From positions 372,001 through 436,000 of the forward strand of contig QKXI01000001.1 in NCBI GenBank assembly GCA_003367665.1: a stretch of DNA of 64,000 nt. Direction: 5' to 3'. Shown here in pieces: positions 27,072 to 35,883 of the stretch. The notes beneath the pieces are model-generated. The model ran no database searches. It was not told the origin of the DNA and saw nothing but the letters and a program-made list of their open reading frames with translations. The position numbers and the translations under genes are program-made. This DNA comes from Leifsonia sp. ku-ls. GTDB taxonomy: Bacteria > Actinomycetota > Actinomycetes > Actinomycetales > Microbacteriaceae. Within the stretch, counting starts at the first letter, position 1, and every line of letters begins with the position of its first letter.

Positions 27072-29144
27072 ATGCGCAACCGACGACTCACCACGAAGAA
27101 GGCCGTCCTCGGCCTCGTTCTCGGCACCGCCCTGGCGGTGACGGCGGCGGGCGCCCCGGCGTCGGCGGCGACGGCGACGGCACATCCCGCGGCCGCGACC
27201 CCGGCGCCCGCGAAGCTCGCCAACCTGGCGCACCTGGACTTCCTGCTCGACGACGTGCCCCTGCTCGCCGGCATCGCCGGGCACACCACCTACCGCGCCG
27301 CCGAGGAGCCGGTCGCCCGCGCCCCCTGGGTGTACGCAGACCGGCAGGCCGACGGCAGCTTCCACCGCGTCGGCGGCGGACCGATCACGGACGCCGCCCG
27401 CGGCTGGTACGCCCAGGGCGCCTACGACGCGGACGACATCTCCCGCGCGGCCGTGGTCTACCTGCGCGACTGGAAGCAGAACGGCACCGGCTCCAGTCGC
27501 GCCAGCGCCTACCAGCTGCTCCGCTCCCTCACCTACCTGCAGACCGCCGACGGTCCGGACGCCGGCAACGTGGTGCTCTGGCAGCAGCACGACGGCACGC
27601 TCAACCCCTCCGCCCTGCCGAAGGAGCTGCCCGACCCCTCCGACTCGGCCGAGTCGTTCTGGCTCGCCCGCACGGTGTGGGCGCTCGGCGAGGGCTACGC
27701 GGGCTTCCGCAGCGCCGACCCCGCGTTCGCGTCCTTCCTCGCCCAGCGGATGCAGTTGGCCCTCGGCGCGCTCCAGCGTCAGTCCCTCGCCCACTACCCC
27801 CAGACCGCGGTCGCCAACGGCGTGACGGTGCCGGCCTGGCTCATCGTCGGCAGCGCGGGCGCCACCGCCGAGGCCGTGCTCGGGCTCAGCGCCTACGTGG
27901 CGGCACAGCCGTCCGACGCGGCGGCCCGCACGGCCCTCAGCCGGTACGCCGAGGGCATCGCGAAACTGCAGAGCGGCGACACCGGCCAGTGGCCGTTCGG
28001 CGCCCTGCTTCCGGAGGCGAACTCCCCCACGTTCTGGCACGCCTGGGCCGGCATGCAGCCGGCGGCCCTCACGGCCGCGGCCACGACGCTGCACGACGGC
28101 GCCCTCCAGCAGGCGGCGACGAAGGACCTGGCGTCGTTCACGGCGCAGCTGCTCGCGAGCGGCGGCCCGGACAACGGCTGGACGCCCACCCCCGCCGACC
28201 GCACGCAGATCGCGTACGGCGTCGACTCCCGTGTGCAGGGCCTCGTCGCCGCGTCCGACGCGACCGGCGCCGCGGGCCTCGCCGCTCTCGCCGGCGCGCA
28301 GGCGGCCTGGTACTTCGGCGCGAACCGCGCCGGCGTCGCCGCCTACGACCCCGCGACGGGGACGTGCGTGGACGGCATCGCCGGCGACGGCACCGTCAAC
28401 CGCAACTGCGGAGCCGAGTCGGTCATCCACACCGAACTCAGCATGCTGGCGCTGGATGCGCATCCCGCGATCGCCCGCGCCGCCACCGCCCTCACCCGCA
28501 CCACCGCGACGGACGGGCTCAGCGTGATCGAAGCGGAGAACGGCACCACGACCGGCCCGGTCAGCACGGTGACGCCGCCGTCCGCGTGGACCGGCTCGGC
28601 CAACTGGTCCGGCGGGGCGTACCTCCAGGCCGGCGACGGGGCGACCGTGACCCTCACGCTTCCCGCCGGCCACCCCGCGGCCCGCCTGCTCCCGATCGCC
28701 GACCTCGGCCCGGGCGGCGTCGGCACGACAACCTGGACCGCCCAGAACGGCCACCAGACGCTCGCCCTCGGCCGCACCGACAACGTCCGGCCCGGCGAGC
28801 AGGGCATCGCGCCGAGCCCGGTCTTCCTGCTCCCGCAGACGCTGGCCACGCCCGTCCCCGAGACCGCCTCGACCGTCACCGCCCGGGTCACCGGCGCGGC
28901 GCGGCTGGACGCGGTGCTGGTGCAGCCGGTCATCTCACACCTGGGCCTCGCGGGCAGCACCACCCTCGACGTCTACGTCAACGCGACCGCCGCGGCCGCG
29001 CCGCAGAAGCTGGACGTCGCCGGTCCGGTCACGGTCACCAGCTTCGACGCCTCCGGCCGTCAGGTCGGCCGCGCGCAGACCCAGGGCGGGCACGCCACCG
29101 TGTTCGTCCAGCCCGGCGGATTCACGACGGTGAGCGCCCGATGA
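27072..29144 (+). CDS. Large secreted protein, probable (alpha/alpha)-barrel glycan-active enzyme with a C-terminal binding domain
   Basis: 690 aa. The Sec signal peptide (RNRRLTTKK, then a hydrophobic core, cleavage near ASA-A) indicates export. Residues about 50-475 are a series of paired helices with aromatic-rich loops (YLRDWKQN, FWLARTVWALGEGYAG, FWHAWAGMQP, AAWYFGANRAG), suggesting an (alpha/alpha) toroid as in many glycosidases and lyases. A Cys pair (TCVDG, then NRNCGAE) may form a disulfide. Residues about 480-690 start with VIEAENGTTTGPV, typical of carbohydrate-binding module domains of the CBM6/35 kind. I do not recognise the catalytic family. The start at 27072 is chosen for AAAGGA 7 nt upstream over ATG 27054. 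First gene of the LacI-controlled locus. Confidence 0.8.
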   Translation: MRNRRLTTKKAVLGLVLGTALAVTAAGAPASAATATAHPAAATPAPAKLANLAHLDFLLDDVPLLAGIAGHTTYRAAEEPVARAPWVYADRQADGSFHRVGGGPITDAARGWYAQGAYDADDISRAAVVYLRDWKQNGTGSSRASAYQLLRSLTYLQTADGPDAGNVVLWQQHDGTLNPSALPKELPDPSDSAESFWLARTVWALGEGYAGFRSADPAFASFLAQRMQLALGALQRQSLAHYPQTAVANGVTVPAWLIVGSAGATAEAVLGLSAYVAAQPSDAAARTALSRYAEGIAKLQSGDTGQWPFGALLPEANSPTFWHAWAGMQPAALTAAATTLHDGALQQAATKDLASFTAQLLASGGPDNGWTPTPADRTQIAYGVDSRVQGLVAASDATGAAGLAALAGAQAAWYFGANRAGVAAYDPATGTCVDGIAGDGTVNRNCGAESVIHTELSMLALDAHPAIARAATALTRTTATDGLSVIEAENGTTTGPVSTVTPPSAWTGSANWSGGAYLQAGDGATVTLTLPAGHPAARLLPIADLGPGGVGTTTWTAQNGHQTLALGRTDNVRPGEQGIAPSPVFLLPQTLATPVPETASTVTARVTGAARLDAVLVQPVISHLGLAGSTTLDVYVNATAAAAPQKLDVAGPVTVTSFDASGRQVGRAQTQGGHATVFVQPGGFTTVSAR

Positions 29145-30163
29145 GCCAGGCCGGCGTCACCATCAACGACGTCGCCCGGGCGGCGGGCGTGAGCAAGTCG
29201 CTCGTCTCGCTGACCCTCAACGAGCGGCCGGGGGTCAAGGAGGAGACCAGGGCGCGCATCCTCCGGGTGGCGCGCGAGCTCGGCTGGACGCCGAACCCCG
29301 GCGCCCGCGGGCTGAGCCTTCGCCGTGCCTACGCCCTCGGACTCGTTCTCCGCCGCGCGCCGCGCACGATCGAGGTCGACCCGTTCTTCGCGGCGTTCAT
29401 CGCCGGCGTCGAGACGGTGCTCTCGGAGCGCGGCAACGTCCTCGTGCTCACCGTCGTTCCCGACAGGGCGGCCGAGGAGCGCGCGTACGAGCGGCTCGCC
29501 GCCGACAAGCGCGTCGACGGGTTCCTGCTGACCGACCTGCTCGCCGACGACGAGCGCATCCCCCTCCTCCAACGGCTCGGCTCGTTCGCCGTCTCGCTCG
29601 GCCAGCCGCTCGGCGGCAGCCCGTTCCCCGCCGTGACCCGCGACTACGACCCCGGCATCGACGCGCTGGTCGAGCACCTCGTCGGGCTCGGCCACCGCCG
29701 CATCGCCCACGTCTCCGGCGACGAGCGGATGCTGCACGGCCGCCGACGTCGCGAGCGCTTCGAGCAGGCGGTCCGGGCCGCCGGCATCGAGCCGCTCGTC
29801 GTCCCCACCGACTTCTCCCCCGAGCAGGGCGCGGAGGCCACGAAGGCCCTGCTCGACCGGGAGGACCGCCCGACCGCGATCGTCTACGGCAACGACCCGA
29901 TGGCGATCGCGGGCATGGGCGTCGCGCACGAGAGAGGGCTCGACCTCCCGGCCGACCTCTCCATCACCGGGCTGGACGGGTCCCAGATCGGGACCTTCGT
30001 CTATCCCTCCCTCACCACCCTCGACAACGACCCGGCCGGGTTCGGCCTCGCCGCCGCCACCGCACTGCTGCGGCTGGTGGAGGACGGCGAGTCCGGCGAC
30101 GTCGCACTGCCGCCCGCGCGACTGCTCGTGCGGGCGTCCACCGCGCCGCCGTCCGGCCGCTGA
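29141..30163 (+). CDS. LacI family transcriptional regulator
   Basis: 340 aa. An N-terminal LacI helix-turn-helix with hinge (VTINDVARAAGVSKSLVSLT, then NERPGV) is followed by a periplasmic-binding-protein-like effector domain (GLVLRR, DGFLLTD, GLGHRRIAHVSG, PTAIVYGNDPMAIAG, LSITGLDGSQI, PSLTTLDND). Its ATG overlaps the stop of the secreted enzyme gene (ATGA), so it is made from the operon it should repress; the operator at 27041-27052 supports autoregulation. The inducer is probably the imported oligosaccharide or its product. Confidence 0.94.
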   Translation: MSQAGVTINDVARAAGVSKSLVSLTLNERPGVKEETRARILRVARELGWTPNPGARGLSLRRAYALGLVLRRAPRTIEVDPFFAAFIAGVETVLSERGNVLVLTVVPDRAAEERAYERLAADKRVDGFLLTDLLADDERIPLLQRLGSFAVSLGQPLGGSPFPAVTRDYDPGIDALVEHLVGLGHRRIAHVSGDERMLHGRRRRERFEQAVRAAGIEPLVVPTDFSPEQGAEATKALLDREDRPTAIVYGNDPMAIAGMGVAHERGLDLPADLSITGLDGSQIGTFVYPSLTTLDNDPAGFGLAAATALLRLVEDGESGDVALPPARLLVRASTAPPSGR

Positions 30164-30193
30164 CACACCCCACCCCCACCGAAAGGCAACACC

Positions 30194-31501
30194 ATGCGAC
30201 ACGACAGACTGCGACGGGGCAGACTCGCCGCTTCCCTCCTCACCGCCGGCCTCGTGGCCGGCACGCTCGCCGCCTGCGGCTCCAGCGGCGGCGGCTCCAG
30301 CGACGCCATGAAGGCGCACGGACCCATCACCATCTGGTACTCGAACAACGAGCAGGAGGTGCAGTGGGGCAAGGCCATGGTCTCGGCCTGGAACTCCGCG
30401 CACCCGAAGGAGCAGATCAAGGCCCAGGAGGTGCCCGCCGGCAAGAGCACGGAGGAGGTCATCGGCGCCGCCATCACCGCGGGCACCACCCCGTGCCTGG
30501 TGTTCAACAACCTCCCGGCCGCCACCGGCCAGTGGCAGAAGCAGGGCGGCCTCGTCGACCTGTCGAAGTTCTCCGACGGCGCGAAGTACATCGAAGCGCG
30601 CAGCGGCGACGCCGCCAAGCAGTACAAGTCGGCCGACGGCGACTATTACCAGATGCCGTGGAAGCAGAACCCGGTGATGATCTTCTACAACAAGGCGATC
30701 TTCCAGAAGGCCGGCCTCGACCCGGCGAACCCGAAGCTGTCCACCTACGACGACTTCCTCGCCGCGGCGCAGAAGATCAAGAGCTCGGGAGCCGCGCCGT
30801 ACGCGATTTACCCGGCGCCCACCTCGGAGTTCTTCCAGGTGAACTTCGACTACCTTCCTCTGCTGGCCGCCCAGACCGGCGGCAAGACCTTCATTGAGGA
30901 CGGCAAGGCGACGATCACGGGTCAGGACTCGCTCGACGTCGCGAACTTCTGGAAGCAGATCTACAGCGACGGCCTCGCCGGCAAGGAGCAGTACCAGGGC
31001 GACGCGTTCGCCGACGGCAAGTCGGCCATGGCCATCGTCGGCCCCTGGGCCATCGCCTACTACGGCGACAAGGTGCAGTGGGGCTCCGTCCCGGTGCCGA
31101 CCAAGGACGGGAAGTCCGCGGACCAGACCTACACCTTCCCGGACGCGAAGAACATCGGCATGTACACCTCGTGCAAGAACCAGGGCACGGCGTGGGATGT
31201 GATCAAGTTCGCCACCAGCAAGGAGCAGGACGGCAAGCTGCTCGACGTGACCGGCCAGATGCCGATCCGCACCGACCTCGCCTCCACCTACTCGTCGTAC
31301 TTCCAGGCGCACCCCGCGTACAAGGAGTTCGGCGAGCAGAGCGCCCACACGGTCGACGACCCGACCGGCACCAACACGATCGCCCAGATGCAGGCGCTCC
31401 GCGACGCGTACACCAAGTCGGTCGTGAACGGCAGCGGCTCCGTCGAGGACGCGTTCAAGGCCGCCGCCGACAAGATCGACAAGCTCCAGTCCCAGAAGTG
31501 A
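30194..31501 (+). CDS. ABC sugar transporter, substrate-binding lipoprotein
   Basis: 435 aa, cluster B/family 1 extracellular solute-binding protein. A signal peptide ends in the lipobox L-A-A-C (Cys at about residue 28) followed by a Gly/Ser-rich linker. The mature part begins ITIWYSNNEQEVQWGKAMV and has the MalE-like fold markers MPWKQNPVMIFYNKAIF (hinge/ligand segment), FADGKSAMAIVGPWAIAYY and AWDVIKFATSKEQDGKL. It follows lacI by 30 nt with AAAGG as ribosome site and precedes two permeases by 2 nt and by overlap. Ligand inferred to be an oligosaccharide, possibly mannoside, from the GH130 neighbours. Confidence 0.93.
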   Translation: MRHDRLRRGRLAASLLTAGLVAGTLAACGSSGGGSSDAMKAHGPITIWYSNNEQEVQWGKAMVSAWNSAHPKEQIKAQEVPAGKSTEEVIGAAITAGTTPCLVFNNLPAATGQWQKQGGLVDLSKFSDGAKYIEARSGDAAKQYKSADGDYYQMPWKQNPVMIFYNKAIFQKAGLDPANPKLSTYDDFLAAAQKIKSSGAAPYAIYPAPTSEFFQVNFDYLPLLAAQTGGKTFIEDGKATITGQDSLDVANFWKQIYSDGLAGKEQYQGDAFADGKSAMAIVGPWAIAYYGDKVQWGSVPVPTKDGKSADQTYTFPDAKNIGMYTSCKNQGTAWDVIKFATSKEQDGKLLDVTGQMPIRTDLASTYSSYFQAHPAYKEFGEQSAHTVDDPTGTNTIAQMQALRDAYTKSVVNGSGSVEDAFKAAADKIDKLQSQK

Positions 31502-31503
31502 CC

Positions 31504-32460
31504 ATGACCACCACCTCCGCTCCCCCGGCGGCGGGCACCTCGCCCGCCGCCGGGAACGGCCGGCGCCACCGAGCGCCGCTCGTGCAGCGCATCCTGGGCA
31601 GGAACCCGCTCGGCTGGCTGTTCTCCGCGCCGTACCTGGTCTACGTGATCGCGATCTTCGCGTTCCCGTTGTGCTTCGCGGTGTACATGTCGTTCTTCGA
31701 CTACTTCTTCGCGGCGCCCGGCGCGAACGTCGACCGGCCGTTCGTCGGCCTGGACAACTACATCCAGGCGTTCACGGACCCCGCGGTGCTGCAGTCGTTC
31801 GTCAACGTCGGCATCTTCCTGATCATCAACGTCCCGCTGACGGTCGTGCTGTCGCTGCTGCTGGCCTCCGGCCTCAACAGCATCGTGCGGTTCCGCACCT
31901 TCCTGCGGGCGAGCTACTACGTCCCCTACGTCACGGCCAGCGTGGCCATCATCGGCGTGTGGCTGTTCCTGTTCGGGCAGAACGGGCTCGTGAACCACCT
32001 CCTCGGGCCGCTGGCGCCGAGCCCGAGCTGGCTGTCCAGCCCGGTGCTGGCGATGCCGACCATCGCGATCTACGTCACCTGGAAGGGACTCGGCTTCTAC
32101 ATCCTGCTGTACCTCGCGGCGCTGCAGAACGTCCCGACCGAGCTGTACGAGTCGGCCGCGACCGACGGCGCGGGCAAAGTGCGGCAGTTCTTCTCGGTGA
32201 CCGTGCCGGGCGTGCGCCCGGCGACCGTGCTCGTGCTGCTGCTGTCCACGATCACCGGCGCCAACCTGTTCACCGAGCCGTACCTGCTGACCGGCGGCGG
32301 AGGGCCGGATGGGCACTCGGCCAGCCCGGTGCTCCTGATCTACCAGCAGGGCATCCAGCAGGGACACCCGGGCTACGCGGCCGCCATCGGCATCGTGCTC
32401 GTGATCGGCGTGCTCCTCATCGGCTGGCTGCAGAACCGCTTCGTCGGAGGGAGAGACTGA
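31504..32460 (+). CDS. ABC sugar transporter permease (MalF/UgpA type)
   Basis: 318 aa, six TMs after a basic/Pro-rich cytoplasmic N-terminus of about 40 residues. It shows LFSAPYLVYVIAIFAFPLCF (TM1) and the coupling-helix EAA-type motif ELYESAATDGAGKVRQFFSV, then TVPGVRPATV. The ATG is 2 nt after the stop of the binding protein. Forms the channel with the next gene. Family is clear; substrate is inferred. Confidence 0.93.
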   Translation: MTTTSAPPAAGTSPAAGNGRRHRAPLVQRILGRNPLGWLFSAPYLVYVIAIFAFPLCFAVYMSFFDYFFAAPGANVDRPFVGLDNYIQAFTDPAVLQSFVNVGIFLIINVPLTVVLSLLLASGLNSIVRFRTFLRASYYVPYVTASVAIIGVWLFLFGQNGLVNHLLGPLAPSPSWLSSPVLAMPTIAIYVTWKGLGFYILLYLAALQNVPTELYESAATDGAGKVRQFFSVTVPGVRPATVLVLLLSTITGANLFTEPYLLTGGGGPDGHSASPVLLIYQQGIQQGHPGYAAAIGIVLVIGVLLIGWLQNRFVGGRD

Positions 32461-33377
32461 TGACGCAGACGACCCCGGGCACCGGCGTGAAGCCGGCCCC
32501 GCGTCCTGCACGGCGGCGGCGCGATCTCGCCACGCCGCGGAAGCTGTCCCGCGGCCAGGCCGTCGTGCAGGGGATCGTGCTGACGCTCGGCGCGATCGCC
32601 TTCCTGTTCCCCTTCTACTACATGGTGATCGGGTCGCTGCAGGCCGAGCCGGACACCACGGTCGCGGGAGCCTTCCCCAACCCGGCGAACCTCACCCTGC
32701 AGAACTACGGCGAGATCAACTCGCGCATCGACCTCGTCACCGGCCTGGTCAACTCGGGCATCTTCACCGGTGGCGTGCTGCTCGGGACGGTCGTGTTCGG
32801 CGTGCTCGCCGGCTACGCGCTGGCGATCCTGCAGTGGCGCGGCCGCGGCGTGACGTTCGCGTTGGCGCTGCTGGTGCAGACCATCCCGTTCCAGCTGCTG
32901 ATGATCCCGCTCTACGTGCTCATCGCGCGCAACTACGGGCTGGCCGACAACTACCTCGGGATGATCCTGCCGTTCGTGATCAACTCGGCGGCGGTGCTCA
33001 TCTTCCGGCAGTACTTCCTGCAGCTGCCGCGCGAGCTGTTCGACGCGGCGCGGGTGGACGGCGCCGGCGAGTTCCGGCTGCTCTGGCGCATCGCGCTCCC
33101 GCTGGTGCGTCCTGCGCTGGTCACTGCGCTCCTGCTGACCTTCATCGGCCCGTGGAACGAGTTCCTCTGGCCGTTCCTGATCACGAAGGACGCGAGCCTG
33201 CAGCCGCTCGCCGTCTCGCTGGCGAACTACATCTCGACGGTGGCGGGCTCCACCACGAACCCGTACGGCGCGATCCTCGCCGGCGCGGTCGTGCTGGCGG
33301 CACCCGTCGTCGCGCTGTTCATCGTGTTCCAGCGCTACTTCACCTCCTCCGACCTGGGCTCGTCCGTCAAGGGCTGA
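32460..33377 (+). CDS. ABC sugar transporter permease (MalG/UgpE type)
   Basis: 305 aa, six TMs. The EAA motif reads ELFDAARVDGAGEFRLLWRI followed by ALPLVRPALV, and the C-terminus is FQRYFTSSDLGSSVKG, the usual MalG-like end. Its ATG shares one base with the stop of the upstream permease (TGATG). No ATPase gene follows: the importer must share a housekeeping MsmK/UgpC-type ATPase encoded elsewhere, as is frequent in actinobacteria. Confidence 0.93.
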   Translation: MTQTTPGTGVKPAPRPARRRRDLATPRKLSRGQAVVQGIVLTLGAIAFLFPFYYMVIGSLQAEPDTTVAGAFPNPANLTLQNYGEINSRIDLVTGLVNSGIFTGGVLLGTVVFGVLAGYALAILQWRGRGVTFALALLVQTIPFQLLMIPLYVLIARNYGLADNYLGMILPFVINSAAVLIFRQYFLQLPRELFDAARVDGAGEFRLLWRIALPLVRPALVTALLLTFIGPWNEFLWPFLITKDASLQPLAVSLANYISTVAGSTTNPYGAILAGAVVLAAPVVALFIVFQRYFTSSDLGSSVKG

Positions 33378-33394
33378 GTCCGAGACAAGGAAAC

Positions 33395-34423
33395 ATGGAC
33401 GACCTCCTCACCCCACGCCCCGCCGACCGGGACGCGCTGCTCGCGTCGTACCGCGAGGCCCTCGGGCACACCAACGCCCTGACCGACCGCATCTCCACCG
33501 ACCAGTTCTCGGCGTTCTACCCGGAGCGCCCGGAGTGGGCGATCGGACCGTTCACGCGGGACGACGCGCTCACCTTCCGGCTCGACGGCCAATGGGACGA
33601 CCCCACCGGGATCGGCTGGACGAGCGACTCGATCTTCAACCCGACCGTCATCGAGCGCGGCGACGAACTGCACCTGTTCTACCGAGCCTCGCCGCGGAAG
33701 GAGTCGACGGCCAGCCGGATCGGCCACGCCGTCCGCCGCGACGGCGTCTGGCACGACTCGCCACTCAACCCGATCGTCTACCCGACCTCCGCGAACGAGA
33801 CGCTCGGCTGCGAGGACCCGAAGGTCTACGCGATCGACGACGGCTACGTGCTGTTCTACAACGGCATCTGGCGACGGGACGACGGCTCCGTCGCCGTCGA
33901 CATCCTGCACGCCGTCTCCGACGACCTGGAGCACTGGGACAAGCGCGGCCTCGTCGTGCCGTACGAGGTCTCCGAGTTCTGGGCGAAGGGCGCAGTCCTC
34001 CCCCGCGACGAGCACGGCCGCGCGGTACGCGTCGGCGGGGACTACCTGATGTTCCTCTCCGAGGGCTGCGGCGGCCGGCCGACCGTCGGCCGCTCTCGGA
34101 ACGGGCTCGACTGGTCGTTCGAGGTGCAGCCGTACCTCGACCTCGGCCCCCTCGGCGGCTCGCTGTTCGAGGTCGCCTGCGCCGCCGTGACCGGCGACCA
34201 CCTGGTGCTCGACTTCTTCTACGCCGACGCCGACGGCGACTTCGCGGCGGCTCAGGCGCTGTACCGGGTGGACGAGCCGTTCACCCAGCTGGCGCTGAAC
34301 CGCGGAGGCTCGCTCGCCTGGGGCGGCCTCCAGAAGCTCGGCGGCCGCTGGTCGTTCGCGCAGGGCTGGGACGCCCCGGCCGGCACCCGTGAACTGTACT
34401 TCTACCTGGAGGTGGACGCATGA
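33395..34423 (+). CDS. GH130-like five-bladed beta-propeller enzyme
   Basis: 342 aa, cytoplasmic. It has propeller features of the GH32/43/62/68/130 superfamily: WTSDSIFNPTVIERGDELHL (blade 1), ETLGCEDPKVYAIDDGYVLF with an E-D-P motif matching the general-acid Asp of GH130, EFWAKGAVLPRDEHG, and GGSLFEVACAAVTGDHLVLD. It differs enough from the next gene that it is a separate subfamily, not a duplicate. ATG 33395 follows ACAAGGAAAC. The downstream GH130 gene starts inside its stop. Probably cleaves, or phosphorolyses, an imported oligosaccharide. Confidence 0.75.
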   Translation: MDDLLTPRPADRDALLASYREALGHTNALTDRISTDQFSAFYPERPEWAIGPFTRDDALTFRLDGQWDDPTGIGWTSDSIFNPTVIERGDELHLFYRASPRKESTASRIGHAVRRDGVWHDSPLNPIVYPTSANETLGCEDPKVYAIDDGYVLFYNGIWRRDDGSVAVDILHAVSDDLEHWDKRGLVVPYEVSEFWAKGAVLPRDEHGRAVRVGGDYLMFLSEGCGGRPTVGRSRNGLDWSFEVQPYLDLGPLGGSLFEVACAAVTGDHLVLDFFYADADGDFAAAQALYRVDEPFTQLALNRGGSLAWGGLQKLGGRWSFAQGWDAPAGTRELYFYLEVDA

Positions 34424-35484
34424 GCCCGTTCCCGTACCGGCTCACCCGTGCCGGCGTCGTGATGACCCCCGTCGCCGGGGACCCGCTGGAGGCCGAGGGC
34501 GTGCTGAATCCGGCGTCCGGCCGCGGCCCCGACGGCGAGCTCTACCTACTGCCCCGGCTCGTCGCCGCGGGCAACGTCTCCCGTGTCGGCCTCGCCCGCG
34601 TCGTCGTGGAGGACGGCGTGCCGGTCGCGGTGGAGCGCCAGGGCGTCGTGCTCGAGCCCGACCGGCCGTTCGAGCGCGGCAGGGACAACGCCGGCGTCGA
34701 GGACCCGCGGGTCACCTTCATCCCGGCGCTCGGGCTGCACGTGATGACATACGTGGCGTACGGCCCGCTCGGCCCGCACACCGCGGTCGCCGTGTCCGAC
34801 GACCTGCGCGCGTGGCGCCGGCTCGGTCCCGTCTCGTTCGGCTACGACGACGCGCTCGGGATCGACCTGGCCCTGTTCCACAACAAGGACACGGTGTTCT
34901 TCCCGGAGCCCGTGACAGCGCCAGACGGCACGCCGAGCTTCGCGGTGCTGCACCGGCCGGTCTGGGACCTCGGCGGGATCCGGCCCGGCGAGGGCGAGCA
35001 TCCGCCCGCCGGGGAGACCCGGCCGAGCATCTGGATCGCGTTCGTCCCGGTGGAGGCCGTGGAGCGCGACCTCTCCGAGCTCGCCCGGTGGCGCCAGAAC
35101 CGCTTCCTCGCCGGGCCCGAGTTCCCGTTCGAGGAGCTGAAGATCGGCGCGGGACCTGCGCCGCGGCGCGTCCCGGAGGGCTGGCTGCTGCTCCACCACG
35201 GCGTGACCGGCCGGCTCGAGCCCGGGGTGGACCAGCAGAAGAACGTCAACTACGCGGCCGGCGCGATGATCCTCGATGCCGACGAGCCGTGGCGGGTGGT
35301 CGACCGGACCGCCGAGCCGCTGCTGTCGGCCGAGACGGAGGACGAGCGCAGCGGCATCGTGCCGAACGTGGTCTTCCCGACGGCGATCGAGACGGTCGAC
35401 GGACGCGACTGGGTCTTCTACGGGATGGCCGACTCCAAGATCGGTGTGGCGTCGCTGGAGCGGCTCGTGTCGAATGAGGGGTGA
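34420..35484 (+). CDS. GH130 family mannoside phosphorylase/hydrolase
   Basis: 354 aa, cytoplasmic. GH130 landmarks: ARxGPDGELYLLPRL-like first blade, RGRDNAGVEDPRVTFIP (general acid Asp in E-D-P-R), HNKDTVFFPEP (family K-D-x-x-x-F-P-E), and GWLLLHHGVTGR, whose His and nearby Arg bind phosphate in the phosphorylases. GH130 enzymes act on beta-1,4- or beta-1,2-mannosides, usually by phosphorolysis to mannose-1-phosphate. It overlaps the previous gene by 4 nt and ends the sugar locus. The subfamily, and so the exact linkage, cannot be fixed by eye. Confidence 0.85.
   Translation: MSPFPYRLTRAGVVMTPVAGDPLEAEGVLNPASGRGPDGELYLLPRLVAAGNVSRVGLARVVVEDGVPVAVERQGVVLEPDRPFERGRDNAGVEDPRVTFIPALGLHVMTYVAYGPLGPHTAVAVSDDLRAWRRLGPVSFGYDDALGIDLALFHNKDTVFFPEPVTAPDGTPSFAVLHRPVWDLGGIRPGEGEHPPAGETRPSIWIAFVPVEAVERDLSELARWRQNRFLAGPEFPFEELKIGAGPAPRRVPEGWLLLHHGVTGRLEPGVDQQKNVNYAAGAMILDADEPWRVVDRTAEPLLSAETEDERSGIVPNVVFPTAIETVDGRDWVFYGMADSKIGVASLERLVSNEG
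35468..35473 (+). promoter_or_regulatory. Possible ECF sigma -35 (TGTCGA) before the YciI/DGPF gene
   Basis: TGTCGA, in the last codons of the GH130 gene, resembles the -35 I recall for ECF42 target promoters. A CGT follows after 17 bp. It lies 62 nt before the DGPF start. Tentative. Confidence 0.35.
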
Positions 35485-35534
35485 GCCGTTCGTGTAGACG
35501 GTGAGAGCGCGCCGCGCTCGGAGAGGAACTCACC

Positions 35535-35876
35535 ATGACCCAGTACCTGCTCAGCGTCTACCAGCCCGACGGCCCCATCCCGGAGCCGGACGTCCTGGCC
35601 GGGATCGAGCGCGATGTCACCGCCGTGAACGACGACATGCGCTCGGCCGGCGTGTGGGTGTTCTCGAACGGCCTGCTCCCGCCGTCGTCCGCGACGGTCC
35701 TGCGCCCGCGCGACGGCGAGGTGCTCGTCACCGACGGCCCGTTCGCCGAGGGCAAGGAGCACCTCGGCGGCTTCACGATCGTCGACGTGCCCGACCTGGA
35801 CGCGGCCCTCGAGTGGGGCAGGCGGGTGGCCCTGGCCACGACCCTGCCCATCGAGGTGCGGCCCTTCGCCGGCTGA
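35535..35876 (+). CDS. YciI-like DGPF domain protein
   Basis: A 113-aa small alpha/beta protein of the YCII superfamily. It contains the name-giving VTDGPFAEGKEHLGGFTIVD segment and a conserved N-terminal Y-L-L-S-V-Y-x-P. AGAGGAA precedes the ATG. DGPF genes are characteristically next to ECF42 sigma factors, as here (7 nt downstream), and are thought to be their main targets, with a suggested but unproven enzymatic or stress role. Confidence 0.9.
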   Translation: MTQYLLSVYQPDGPIPEPDVLAGIERDVTAVNDDMRSAGVWVFSNGLLPPSSATVLRPRDGEVLVTDGPFAEGKEHLGGFTIVDVPDLDAALEWGRRVALATTLPIEVRPFAG

Positions 35877-35883
35877 GCCGACC

